The translations under genes were made by a program, and so were the position numbers. From assembly GCF_003313505.1 (NCBI RefSeq), contig NZ_QMHO01000009.1, positions 1 to 64,000 of the forward strand: 64,000 nucleotides of DNA, given 5' to 3'. This DNA is from Pedobacter nanyangensis. GTDB lineage: Bacteria; Bacteroidota; Bacteroidia; Sphingobacteriales; Sphingobacteriaceae. Positions 1 through 7,982 of the stretch are shown here, in pieces. The notes below the pieces were generated by a model that saw only the letters and a program-made list of their open reading frames with translations, searched no databases and had not been told where the DNA came from. Every line of letters begins with the position of its first letter. The first letter of the stretch is position 1.

Positions 1-90
1 TACTGAACAGTTTGGAACGTACAGGGATGGATAGTATTTCCGAAATACACAGTATAAGCTGTCTCTTTTCATTTTGTCTAAACTGTTAGT

Positions 91-477
91 TTATTGATTT
101 CCTTTTTTCAATAATTCTATTTTCTCTCGCTCACTAGCAAGCAGTCTTTCGTACAGCTCAACAACTTTATCAAGCGGATTATAATGACATTGATAGTTAT
201 ACTGATAAGCAGAAGCATTATCGTGCATATTTTGAATATGGAAGATAAGCACTTCTTCACTGAAATTTTTAATTGCCTCTGCACTAACACCAAGCACACC
301 CGCAATTTTATCTAACATTGCGTCTTCCACATCTTCGCTTTGCTCAATCTTCGATATGGTCTGCTGGCTTACGCCTAGTTCGATGGCAAGATGATCCTGC
401 TTGATACCACGTATTTCCCTGATGCGGCTGATCTTTCTGCCGAGATGCACTTTGTTAGATTTTGTAGGCGTTTCCAT
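91..477 (-). CDS. XRE/Cro-CI family helix-turn-helix regulator
   Basis: This 128-residue protein has an XRE-type helix-turn-helix at about residues 10-65, with the typical LGVSQQTISKIEQ recognition helix. The C-terminal half is unassigned and ends in a short charged helix. The reading frame is open a further 42 codons upstream, but the ATG at 477 puts the HTH at the usual distance from the N terminus and leaves a 125-bp divergent intergenic region, so it is preferred. The gene faces away from the operon starting at 603. Two perfect inverted repeats between them are plausible operators, so it probably controls itself and that operon. The DNA-binding role is well supported; the targets are inferred. 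Confidence 0.85.
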   Translation of the reverse strand: METPTKSNKVHLGRKISRIREIRGIKQDHLAIELGVSQQTISKIEQSEDVEDAMLDKIAGVLGVSAEAIKNFSEEVLIFHIQNMHDNASAYQYNYQCHYNPLDKVVELYERLLASEREKIELLKKGNQ

Positions 478-506
478 AAAGCAAATATAATAAATTCTGA
501 AATAGT

Positions 507-524
507 ACAGAACTACGGTTCTGT
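507..524. promoter_or_regulatory. Inverted repeat, candidate operator 1
   Basis: A perfect 7-bp inverted repeat (ACAGAAC and GTTCTGT, 4-bp spacer) lies in the divergent promoter region between the XRE regulator and the four-gene operon. Its size and placement fit a Cro/CI-type dimer operator. Binding by the adjacent regulator is inferred. Confidence 0.55.
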
Positions 525-531
525 GGTAAGT

Positions 532-548
532 TACCAATATAATTGGTA
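532..548. promoter_or_regulatory. Inverted repeat, candidate operator 2
   Basis: A second perfect 7-bp inverted repeat (TACCAAT and ATTGGTA, 3-bp spacer) starts 8 bp after the first. Its sequence differs from operator 1, so the two may be read by different proteins or one may be part of a promoter. Function is inferred from location and symmetry only. Confidence 0.45.
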
Positions 549-602
549 GGATACGGTAAATGGCCTGCGGAACTTTAGGATTATAACCTAAACCTAAAGA
601 CA

Positions 603-1286
603 ATGGAAAATCAAGACGACATCCTACTCGGCGGAAAAGTGATCCGTACAGGCCACTACACGGCCGATTTGTCCCGACCTGACATTAACATCCTATACAG
701 TATGATGCTGCTCAGGATTTCAAAGGGATATCTCTCAGAGGAAACATCATTCCTTATGGGAATGGGCAGCGACATTATTGGGAGGTTAGAAAAGCTCGCC
801 CGAAAGAGGATGACAGCGGGCATACTCTTGGGGATGGTCGCTGGTCTGGGAGAACAATCCTTTGCAGGTCTTATAATTTTCAGTTCAGACCTCAAGGGAG
901 GCTACTTTCCCTGCCACATGGTTCGAACTAAGCACAAGAAGATTATAGAGCATGCGCTATACGTGATGGATAGTATTGGAACTGAAAGATTGGCCTTCAA
1001 GCTCTTTGAACAAAATCCAAGTTATATAGAGTTTCCAAATAGCGAAGAGCAAAAATTGGAAGCGGTAAGAGAAATCCTCGATGCCGAGCTGAACGATAAT
1101 TGGTCTAGCCCTAAGACACCGATCGAGATCTATCAGCATTGCTGTCTGTTGGCCGATCAGGACGTAATGCCCCGCCACGTCATGAAGGTTCTCGGGGAGA
1201 TGGCCTCAAGGCGCAGCTATCCAAAGCTGTTGCCCAATAAGGCTAACGAGGGAAGAAAAATCACATACGAAAAGATAGAAAAATAG
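603..1286 (+). CDS. Hypothetical protein, first gene of island 1 four-gene operon
   Basis: A 227-residue protein that I do not recognise. It has no signal peptide. The region at about residues 75-95 is moderately hydrophobic and rich in Gly and Leu, but not convincingly membrane-spanning. The C-terminal third is helical and charged. It is the first gene of a compact operon: 5 bp separate it from the HEPN-like gene, and the third and fourth genes follow with a 1-bp gap and an overlap. Expression is probably set by the divergent promoter with two inverted repeats just upstream. The operon suggests it works with the nucleotidyltransferase-HEPN-like protein, but no biochemical role can be assigned. 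Confidence 0.8.
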   Translation: MENQDDILLGGKVIRTGHYTADLSRPDINILYSMMLLRISKGYLSEETSFLMGMGSDIIGRLEKLARKRMTAGILLGMVAGLGEQSFAGLIIFSSDLKGGYFPCHMVRTKHKKIIEHALYVMDSIGTERLAFKLFEQNPSYIEFPNSEEQKLEAVREILDAELNDNWSSPKTPIEIYQHCCLLADQDVMPRHVMKVLGEMASRRSYPKLLPNKANEGRKITYEKIEK

Positions 1287-1291
1287 GAATT

Positions 1292-2956
1292 ATGGAAAAG
1301 GAACAAAAGATTATTATCGCAGGGCACATTGCTGATGCGATAGCTGTAGAGCGCATCTACGGAATGGAATTTCTATACGGTGGTAAAAATTGTTTCCACC
1401 TGATAATTGTGGCACTATCTCCAGACGGCATCAAAATAGGAGAACTCGAGCCTTTCGTTAGGATGGCGATAAAACAGAATGATAAATTGACCTTTGAGAT
1501 CTATGACAGGAGCGAAATCAGAAAACTGCAGAGGGAGGGCAGTATCTACCATCTGGTCTGTTGCGATGTTTCCAATCTTTTATATGAGGCTAGCGGAGCT
1601 GATGAAATGCCAACCTTTACAAAAGAAATGATCAAAAAATGGTCTGTCGAGGCCGAGGCAAATTTTAGGGCTGCAATGTCACGCATAGCTTCGTTCGATA
1701 ATGGAGCAAAGTTCTTTATGGAAAATGCCGATACCGCTGTAGCACTCTTTATGTTGCATCAGGTATGCGAATTGAGCTGTAGGGCTTTGGAGATCGGTAT
1801 GTGTGGACGGGAGAAACGAACGCACAACATTAGCCAGCATCTAAAGTTCCTGCGCTCCATGATGCCTGAGATCAGGATCATACCCAAAGATGGCCTATTC
1901 GACCGTGGATTGCTTGAACAGTTGGACAAGGCCTATTCGGCTGTAAGGTACGAGAGCGGATTTTCTGCCGAGGGAATAGATATAAAGGCGGTGTATCTAT
2001 TAGCGGAGGAATTCCGTAATGCTGTAGAAGCAGAGATGGAAATTCTACTTGCCAAGGCGGATAGCATTGCTACATATATACCAAGCGATACTAAAATACC
2101 TTTGCAATTATCGGAGTTTACAGAACAACAAACCTGTGGGGAGGAAATTACAGGCATATTGGAGATCATCACACATTATCTTGAGCCGCAGGCGGTCTAT
2201 CAGCTTGGGATGCGCACAGATAGCGATAAGCAAGATGGCATCTTTGATAGCAGCGCGAGTATTGCACGAAGCGGTGTGCACTATGACCTATTGGTCATCA
2301 GTGAAGTGGCCTATCCCTATGGACTGAACATTCAACAGCATATTACCCATAGATGTGGCGAGGGCGTATCGGTATTGTTGTTGATACATGGACAGAATGA
2401 ATTCTCTAAGGCTGTACAAAGGGGAAGTAGTTTTTTCCATGCGATAGCCAAATCTGGAAAATTGTTGCTGGGCAGCAAAACCCCTCCGAATATGATCGCA
2501 ACAGATGCACGGAGATACAGCGCAGAAAAGCTGGATCGCAGCACGCTGAACAGGAATACAAGGGCTGAGGAATTTTTAAGGTGCTCGGGCGAGATGATAG
2601 ACGAGGGACACATGGTGCTTTCAATTTCCCTGATGTCCCAAGCGGTGGAACAGGCCTGCCTCGGGCTTATCTTAAAGTATCTTGGGTATAAACCGAATTT
2701 GTGCCGTGTAGGTCATCTGCTGAATATCTGTGGGATGTTCTGGCCTCAGGCAAGGTTGTATTTTCCGAGGGGATTGAATAATGATAAAAGTATGTACCGC
2801 AGGCTCTCAGATGGGCAGTCTAACGCAAGATATGGCATAGATGAGATCGATGACTGGAGTGATGCGTGGGGGCTTTACAGAAAAACTGAAGCGTTTGTTG
2901 GAGATGCAAATCTGTTTTCAAAGAATAGTTTAGTTACCGCTGAAAATCCCGAATGA
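1292..2956 (+). CDS. Tandem nucleotidyltransferase-like/HEPN-like protein
   Basis: The 554 residues appear to hold two copies of one two-domain unit. Residues 5-105 and 285-400 look alike, as degenerate nucleotidyltransferase-type folds: each has a hydrophobic strand (HLIIVAL; YDLLVIS) followed later by a (K/V)L(T/L)xxI(Y/H) strand and a helix. Residues 115-255 and 422-540 resemble HEPN helical domains: a FMLHQVCE / LMSQAVEQ helix, then a His-containing turn, then an AVRY / NARY motif. The first HEPN keeps R173-x4-H178, the spacing of HEPN ribonucleases; the second has only RVGH. The nucleotidyltransferase copies lack a clear GS...DxD active site. MNT-HEPN pairs are known toxin-antitoxin modules, so an RNA-acting or regulatory role is possible. 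Domain calls are by eye. Confidence 0.7.
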   Translation: MEKEQKIIIAGHIADAIAVERIYGMEFLYGGKNCFHLIIVALSPDGIKIGELEPFVRMAIKQNDKLTFEIYDRSEIRKLQREGSIYHLVCCDVSNLLYEASGADEMPTFTKEMIKKWSVEAEANFRAAMSRIASFDNGAKFFMENADTAVALFMLHQVCELSCRALEIGMCGREKRTHNISQHLKFLRSMMPEIRIIPKDGLFDRGLLEQLDKAYSAVRYESGFSAEGIDIKAVYLLAEEFRNAVEAEMEILLAKADSIATYIPSDTKIPLQLSEFTEQQTCGEEITGILEIITHYLEPQAVYQLGMRTDSDKQDGIFDSSASIARSGVHYDLLVISEVAYPYGLNIQQHITHRCGEGVSVLLLIHGQNEFSKAVQRGSSFFHAIAKSGKLLLGSKTPPNMIATDARRYSAEKLDRSTLNRNTRAEEFLRCSGEMIDEGHMVLSISLMSQAVEQACLGLILKYLGYKPNLCRVGHLLNICGMFWPQARLYFPRGLNNDKSMYRRLSDGQSNARYGIDEIDDWSDAWGLYRKTEAFVGDANLFSKNSLVTAENPE

Positions 2957-2957
2957 T

Positions 2958-3755
2958 ATGAAAAAAGGAAAAGAAGTCCCTATTGAAATACCATTAGAGT
3001 TCAGGGTTGCCTGCACGCTGCTGAACCTAGAAATAAGTGGGGTACTACAGAGTTTTATTGACCATGTTTCAGTCTACTGTTTTTTAGGAGGAGGCCCGCT
3101 TGACGGCTACAGCGAGGCTACCAGTTTCATAACCGACCTGAACCTTGAACAGCTACCAACCGAAAACGGTAACGGCAAGTCGGCCGAAATGGGAGCTATC
3201 AATACGGCATTCAGCCTGCCCGCCCTAAAGGTATTGCGGCAGTTGGTAGCACTTGGAACAAGTAATGTTGGTAGTGAGCAGCAGAGGCATCAGCGTAGTA
3301 TAGCGCTTGTGGAAAAGCTCTATGGTTATAGGAAGGATTATCAGAGCAGCCCCGACCGGCTGTTTTTGGAAGATGGGGCTTGTCTGGTCTTCGGAAAGGA
3401 CTTTAGGATCATCTGCGAACTATATGCGGTGGATGGCCTCAGCTATCTACAGTATTTTATGTCGTGTATCTCCCTTGCGGAATTTAGGGCGCAGGTCGCA
3501 TTGAAGAGACAGTTCGAGAGTATGCCCCAACTTTTCGTCTTTGATTATATCAGCAGGAACAGGGATGAGCAATCGAAGATCATACCCTTGACCGAGGCAA
3601 TCGATTTGTACATTACCGAATTACAAAAGCTAAACGCAAGGCACTTTATTGTCCGAGACCTAAAGAAAAGAACCGAATGCTATCGGGAGTTCTTTTTATC
3701 GCATTACTACAATATACTAAAAGAGAAAGGAGATCATTATGGAAACACCAATTAA
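2958..3755 (+). CDS. Hypothetical protein, third gene of island 1 operon
   Basis: A 265-residue soluble protein without a recognised family. It starts 1 bp after the HEPN-like gene and overlaps the next gene by 17 bp, so it is translationally linked to both. Its N-terminal 35 residues (IPLEF...CTLLNLEI...LQSFIDHVSV) resemble the start of the next protein (LPEDF...CEIFEI...IQKILDEISL), which suggests a shared N-terminal helical module. The rest is predicted helical with a Tyr-rich patch around residues 115-120 and a basic helix near the C terminus. The role is unknown; the operon context suggests a complex with its neighbours. Confidence 0.75.
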   Translation: MKKGKEVPIEIPLEFRVACTLLNLEISGVLQSFIDHVSVYCFLGGGPLDGYSEATSFITDLNLEQLPTENGNGKSAEMGAINTAFSLPALKVLRQLVALGTSNVGSEQQRHQRSIALVEKLYGYRKDYQSSPDRLFLEDGACLVFGKDFRIICELYAVDGLSYLQYFMSCISLAEFRAQVALKRQFESMPQLFVFDYISRNRDEQSKIIPLTEAIDLYITELQKLNARHFIVRDLKKRTECYREFFLSHYYNILKEKGDHYGNTN

Positions 3756-4125
3756 GCTTGAACTGCCCGAAGACTTCATCATGATATGTGAAATATTCGA
3801 GATCAGACCGCAGGAATTCATACAAAAGATACTGGATGAGATATCACTTCCACGTTATTACAGTGGCCAGAACGGAAAGGAAACTTGGTCGACACTGATC
3901 ATGTTGGAGCATTTGGACACTATTGATTTTAGCGAGGAGAGACTTGCCTTACACGAACCCTATATGGAAAAATTGCACAATATCGTTTCTCAGAAGCCTT
4001 CTGCCAACGAAGAAGAGGTTGAGCTGACGGAAACAGAAGCGAGAAACCTCATGGCCGAATGGCACAAGGCAACACTGGCATACCGCTCCAAATATCTTTT
4101 GGATGGTCTGGCCGATGATGTCTAA
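3739..4125 (+). CDS. Small conserved island-end protein
   Basis: A 128-residue helical protein of unknown function and the last gene of the four-gene operon. A 5'-truncated homologue lies in the matching position at 24679-24972 in island 2, sharing motifs such as LHEPYMEKL, AEWHK and KYLLDGL. In both islands the gene is followed by the same 85-bp non-coding element and then the cargo slot and recombinase. Its conservation at the recombinase end suggests a role tied to the island itself rather than to cargo. The N terminus resembles that of the preceding protein. No known domain is apparent. Confidence 0.75.
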   Translation: METPIKLELPEDFIMICEIFEIRPQEFIQKILDEISLPRYYSGQNGKETWSTLIMLEHLDTIDFSEERLALHEPYMEKLHNIVSQKPSANEEEVELTETEARNLMAEWHKATLAYRSKYLLDGLADDV

Positions 4126-4138
4126 TTGATATCTCCCC

Positions 4139-4223
4139 ACGCTCATTTTCGGCCTGCGGAACGCCCACGCGCTTGCCCGCACCAGTTCCCGCTTTTGGCA
4201 TCTACGGTGGGAAATTCGCTTGG
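4139..4223. repeat. 85-bp conserved non-coding island element, copy 1
   Basis: This GC-rich stretch is nearly identical to 24985-25069 (same length, a few mismatches) and follows the same small gene in both islands. It contains GGCCTGCGGAAC, also found at about 573-584 in the divergent promoter region. It can form short stems (GCGGAAC with GTTCCCGC; TTCCC with GGGAA). No reading frame is conserved. It marks the left edge of the cargo slot and may be a recombination, processing or transfer signal. Confidence 0.7.
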
Positions 4224-4350
4224 AGGTTGTAATTGCAGTGGGAACACCAACGGTATTTTGCTGATATTTAATGATTTAATCGTATATTAGATTATCGTAA
4301 GAAATTTTTAATGGACTGAGTGGTGCAGGCTTTAATTTTTTGATTGTTTG

Positions 4351-4376
4351 ACGGGACTATTATATAATAGTCCCGT
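4351..4376. terminator. Palindromic bidirectional terminator
   Basis: A perfect 12-bp inverted repeat (ACGGGACTATTA and its complement) with almost no spacer is flanked by T-rich sequence. It lies between the convergent island 1 operon and the OLD nuclease gene, where a shared terminator is expected. Confidence 0.65.
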
Positions 4377-4421
4377 TTATTGTATAGGGATGTGGGGTCC
4401 ACTTAGAATAGCGAGTAGCAA

Positions 4422-6485
4422 TTAAATTTTATCGCTAATCTCTTGCCATTCATCTAAAGGTTGTATATAATCAGTCAATTGACAACCATCATCTGCTATT
4501 GCATACGATAATTCTAATGCGATAATGTCCTTACTTCCCTTCTTCGCTTTTGCAGCTTTAGTATAGTATTTTTCCAAATCTCCGTTCGACCAGATAAAAA
4601 TATTATGTGTATTGAGCTCTTTTTGAAATTTGTTAAAGCGGTTTTCTCCCACTTTGGTTAATAGTTCTTGTTTTAAATCACTTTTAATATATCTTTCTTG
4701 CATATACGTAATCAAAGATGCGAGCTCATCATCTGTTTTCTCGATAGTACCGTTCTGGAATTTCTCGAAGATGTTCAGTAACTGTTGAGCATCAAGATTT
4801 GATTGCACGCCCTTTAATCTTTCTTTTAAAGCTATGGGATCAATTTTATCGACATTAATCAATCCCTTTATCTTTTCCAGTTCTGAAGTTAGTTCTGGCA
4901 GATTTAGAAATGAGAGTATTTTTTGAAGAACATCTTTGTAGCAGTCCAGATCACCAATTAAAATCCATTTGATTTTAAAAGCGTTCAACATCTTTATATA
5001 GCTTAAAAAATTACCCTTTCCATTTACTCGAGCAACAGATATATTTTTATAATCTAGATATTGTTTAGTTTTCTTTAATTTATCAATCGCCGATGGTAGC
5101 AAATAGTTTTCTCCTCCTTCAACTAGTATTACCATGTCAGAGAAAAATATCTCTGTGTTATTGCTCCAAAGAAATCTTTTTATTTCCTGTGATATGCCTA
5201 AATCCTCACTTCTCTTTATTTGAGAAACTTGTGAGTAATTATTTTCGGAGGATTTAAAAACCCGTATAATATTCGATGGGTCAACACCTTTCAAAAACTC
5301 TATCGAATGAGTACTAATTATTAGCTGCCTTTGAGTTTTGTCATTTAAGTAGTTATTTAACTCTGCTGAAATTATTCGCCTTGCCTGTGGGTGTAAAAAA
5401 ACTTCAGGTTCTTCGGTGATTAAAAGAGAACTGGTGGCGTGGAACTTATTGCAATAAAGTGAAAATAATGCAATTATAACTGCACTTTGAATACCTGTGC
5501 CTTTTTCTGTAATAGCTCTATCAATACCATCATTTATAAAAATTTGAACATTTTTGTAGATATCTGATGGGTTATCATTGTATAATTTAAACGAAACTTT
5601 TTGATGAGCAATTGCTTGGCTTATGACTTTTCTAATTTCTTCTGTGTTATCAAAGAAAAGTTTGTCAACCTGCATCTTAATTTCTTCTGAATGACCTAAA
5701 ATCAATTCAATATAACTACCCTTATTAGTAACTAGTTCAGTATTTTTATTATCATTCCAAATTTTTGATATTAGTTTTCCAAACCATGTATAGTTAACAA
5801 CCCTCAAATCTTCTTTGGGGCTTCTAAGGGAATTTATAACCGTTGAGGTTATTAAGGCATCACGTAGCTTTTTCGGCACAAAATGAGACAACCAATACTC
5901 ATTATTGTTTTTAAGTATTAGACCATATCCCGATGCATCTTCTGTCCTTAACGATTTAGTGAAAAAAATCTTTATGACTGTGCTCTGCTCAATAAAGGAA
6001 ATCAATGCATCACCCTTCATCCATGTAGTTTTGTGATTGCGTTCATTGGCGACAATTGCGGGATTCTCAGCTATAACATCTAAATTCTGTAATAAATTAT
6101 AGTTCACTTTGATTTGGTAACCGTCATAAGAATAAATTGACGATATGTTGTCGACTTTTGAAAAAGCAATATTCTTTATGATAGTAGCTATTAGGTCTTT
6201 GTTTATATCTCTCTCTTCTATAGTTACTTCGATATAGAAATTGTCCTCGACAACATCCTGTATCTCACCGGTATCGGGATTTGGTTCTTCATGACAATAA
6301 AAATCATTTTCCGTAATATTCAAATAGGTCGGGAATTTCTCACCAATTAGCATATCTAATGCTTTCACTATATTGGACTTACCACAATTGTTTTTACCAA
6401 CAATGACGTTTTTTCCTTTTGAAAATTCAATTGTTGATTCTTTAAAACTTCTGAAATTTTTAAGAAAGAGCTTTGAGATGTACAT
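4422..6485 (-). CDS. OLD-family ATP-dependent endonuclease (AAA ATPase plus TOPRIM)
   Basis: A 687-residue overcoming-lysogenization-defect (OLD) family protein. The N-terminal SMC/RecF-type ATPase has Walker A GKNNCGKS at residues 30-37, Walker B LLITEEPE at about 353-362 with HPQARR after it, and an H-loop STHS. The C-terminal TOPRIM nuclease shows VILVEGG at about 450 (metal Glu) and the GDLD motif at about 512. Known relatives include phage P2 Old and GajA of the Gabija defence system. No UvrD-like helicase (GajB) or other partner is adjacent, so it looks like a class 1 stand-alone protein. It fills the variable slot between the 85-bp element and the recombinase, where island 2 has a different gene, which suggests cargo with a probable anti-phage role (inferred). 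Confidence 0.88.
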   Translation of the reverse strand: MYISKLFLKNFRSFKESTIEFSKGKNVIVGKNNCGKSNIVKALDMLIGEKFPTYLNITENDFYCHEEPNPDTGEIQDVVEDNFYIEVTIEERDINKDLIATIIKNIAFSKVDNISSIYSYDGYQIKVNYNLLQNLDVIAENPAIVANERNHKTTWMKGDALISFIEQSTVIKIFFTKSLRTEDASGYGLILKNNNEYWLSHFVPKKLRDALITSTVINSLRSPKEDLRVVNYTWFGKLISKIWNDNKNTELVTNKGSYIELILGHSEEIKMQVDKLFFDNTEEIRKVISQAIAHQKVSFKLYNDNPSDIYKNVQIFINDGIDRAITEKGTGIQSAVIIALFSLYCNKFHATSSLLITEEPEVFLHPQARRIISAELNNYLNDKTQRQLIISTHSIEFLKGVDPSNIIRVFKSSENNYSQVSQIKRSEDLGISQEIKRFLWSNNTEIFFSDMVILVEGGENYLLPSAIDKLKKTKQYLDYKNISVARVNGKGNFLSYIKMLNAFKIKWILIGDLDCYKDVLQKILSFLNLPELTSELEKIKGLINVDKIDPIALKERLKGVQSNLDAQQLLNIFEKFQNGTIEKTDDELASLITYMQERYIKSDLKQELLTKVGENRFNKFQKELNTHNIFIWSNGDLEKYYTKAAKAKKGSKDIIALELSYAIADDGCQLTDYIQPLDEWQEISDKI

Positions 6486-6570
6486 TCATCTAAATTATAT
6501 AATTTTTAAGATAGATTATTTACGAATCCCTTACGTTATTTAGAGTTGGTTTACTACGAATTAAGAAGAT

Positions 6571-6600
6571 AGCGGCAACAATCCAAAGTTTACTGCCGCT
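6571..6600. repeat. Conserved short hairpin at right edge of cargo slot, copy 1
   Basis: AGCGGCA and TGCCGCT flank a 16-nt loop just downstream of the recombinase stop. A close copy lies at 25975-25993 in island 2. It is probably the recombinase terminator or a boundary marker of the variable slot; homology between the islands resumes here. Confidence 0.5.
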
Positions 6601-6665
6601 ATCTAAATTGACTCTTAAAATTGAAATAAGAAAAACCTAATCTTATTCACAAGTATCCTTAATAC

Positions 6666-7886
6666 CTATACAAATTGTTCAGCTAACCTGACCTTGAGGT
6701 TTGCCATATCCTCGCTGAGTTTCATGTCCAATATCTTTGCGTAGTGCTGTGTAGTCCTGATATTCGTATGCCCGAGCATCTTTGATACGCTTTCAATGGG
6801 AACACCGTTCAATAATGTTACGGTAGTTGCAAAGGTATGGCGGGCGATGTGTGAGGTCAGTTTCTTTTCGATACCGCACAGCTCAGCTATCTCTTTTAGG
6901 TATTCGTTCATCTTTTGATTGCTCGGAACGGGAAACACGGTTCCAAGATTGCCACATATGGGATGGCCTTCGTATTTATTGATTAGCTCAACTGCGTTTG
7001 AAAGTAACGGGATGGATGCCCTCACATTGGTCTTCTGACGATTTTTGATGATCCAAAGCTCGCCATCGATACCCTTTTGTATATCAGTTATTTTTAGCTT
7101 CTGCACATCGGCATAGGCAAGACCAGTAAAGCAGCAGAAAAGGAAAACGTCCCTGATAGCATCCAATCTTGCAGAAACAAACCGCTTCTGTAGTATGATC
7201 TGGATTTCCTCCTGTGAAAGAAAGTTTCTGTCTACAGTTTTTGTGCGCCCTTTGTAGAAAGCAATCGGGTTACTTTCCGCAGTTCCGTTTTCGCAGCAGA
7301 TATTGATGATCTTGCCAAGGTTCTTGATCATCTTTACGGTGTAGTTGTTGGCGCATGATCTAGACCTCAGGTAATAATCGAAATTATTGAAGAAAGCAAC
7401 GTCTACCTTTCCAACTTCTATATCGTTAGTTTTATACTGTAAAAGAATAAAGGTTTCCAAGTGTTTTTTGAGCACTTTGTATCTGTTGAGCGTTCCCCTT
7501 ACGTAATCTTTTCCTACCAAGACTTCCATTCTTTCGTTATGCTCTGCTACCGCCTGTACGAGCGTGGCAGAAATCGTTTCTCTGCCCATCATCATATCCC
7601 TTATTGATTGAGCAGTTATCTCATTGCCAGACTGTACCACCTTGAGGTACGCATCATAGGCCTGATTTTGCAGTTGGTCTAGACAGGTATTGAACAACCT
7701 ATATTTTTCTTTTGTGCCGATTGCCCTTCCTGATTTGGAATGCCAACGGTCTGGCTCGCATGATCTTCCCGTGGCAATTTCCGCCCGTTTGCCATTTACC
7801 GTAATACGAAGGTAGATTGGTACTTCGCCCCCTGAATAGTTCTTTTGTCTTTTCACGAAGAAAAGTAGGCTAAAATTAGTTTTCAT
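6666..7886 (-). CDS. Tyrosine recombinase (integrase) of island 1
   Basis: A 406-residue site-specific recombinase of the Bacteroidota phage-integrase type. It has an N-terminal arm-binding domain (about 1-90), a SAM-like core-binding domain (about 105-200) and a C-terminal catalytic domain (about 215-395). Visible catalytic features include the CFTGLAYADV arginine-box variant, a conserved Lys in the beta hairpin (NRQKTN), HIARHTFAT, GHTNIRTTQHY and the terminal Tyr. It differs from the island 2 copy at about 16 residues. It lies at the att end of island 1, transcribed away from the att site, so it presumably catalyses integration at the tRNA-Lys 3' end. It appears complete. Confidence 0.93.
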   Translation of the reverse strand: MKTNFSLLFFVKRQKNYSGGEVPIYLRITVNGKRAEIATGRSCEPDRWHSKSGRAIGTKEKYRLFNTCLDQLQNQAYDAYLKVVQSGNEITAQSIRDMMMGRETISATLVQAVAEHNERMEVLVGKDYVRGTLNRYKVLKKHLETFILLQYKTNDIEVGKVDVAFFNNFDYYLRSRSCANNYTVKMIKNLGKIINICCENGTAESNPIAFYKGRTKTVDRNFLSQEEIQIILQKRFVSARLDAIRDVFLFCCFTGLAYADVQKLKITDIQKGIDGELWIIKNRQKTNVRASIPLLSNAVELINKYEGHPICGNLGTVFPVPSNQKMNEYLKEIAELCGIEKKLTSHIARHTFATTVTLLNGVPIESVSKMLGHTNIRTTQHYAKILDMKLSEDMANLKVRLAEQFV

Positions 7887-7907
7887 AATCTAACGATTAA
7901 AGGTTAA

Positions 7908-7938
7908 CAAATTTAGCATTGCGGACTAAAACGCACAA
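7908..7938 (-). promoter_or_regulatory. Recombinase promoter, copy 1
   Basis: Read on the minus strand, TAAATTTG (7908-7915) matches the Bacteroidota -7 box TAnnTTTG, with a weaker TTG-type -33 element about 20 bp upstream. It lies 22 bp from the recombinase ATG and is conserved at 27304-27311. Confidence 0.55.
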
Positions 7939-7982
7939 GATGTATAGATTGTAACAGCCTGTACAGTAAGTGGATATGACTT

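Noticed and set aside
3949-4182. A 77-codon minus-strand frame covering part of the 85-bp element
   Set aside because: The frame is not kept in the second copy of the element at 24985-25069, so the conservation there is not coding.
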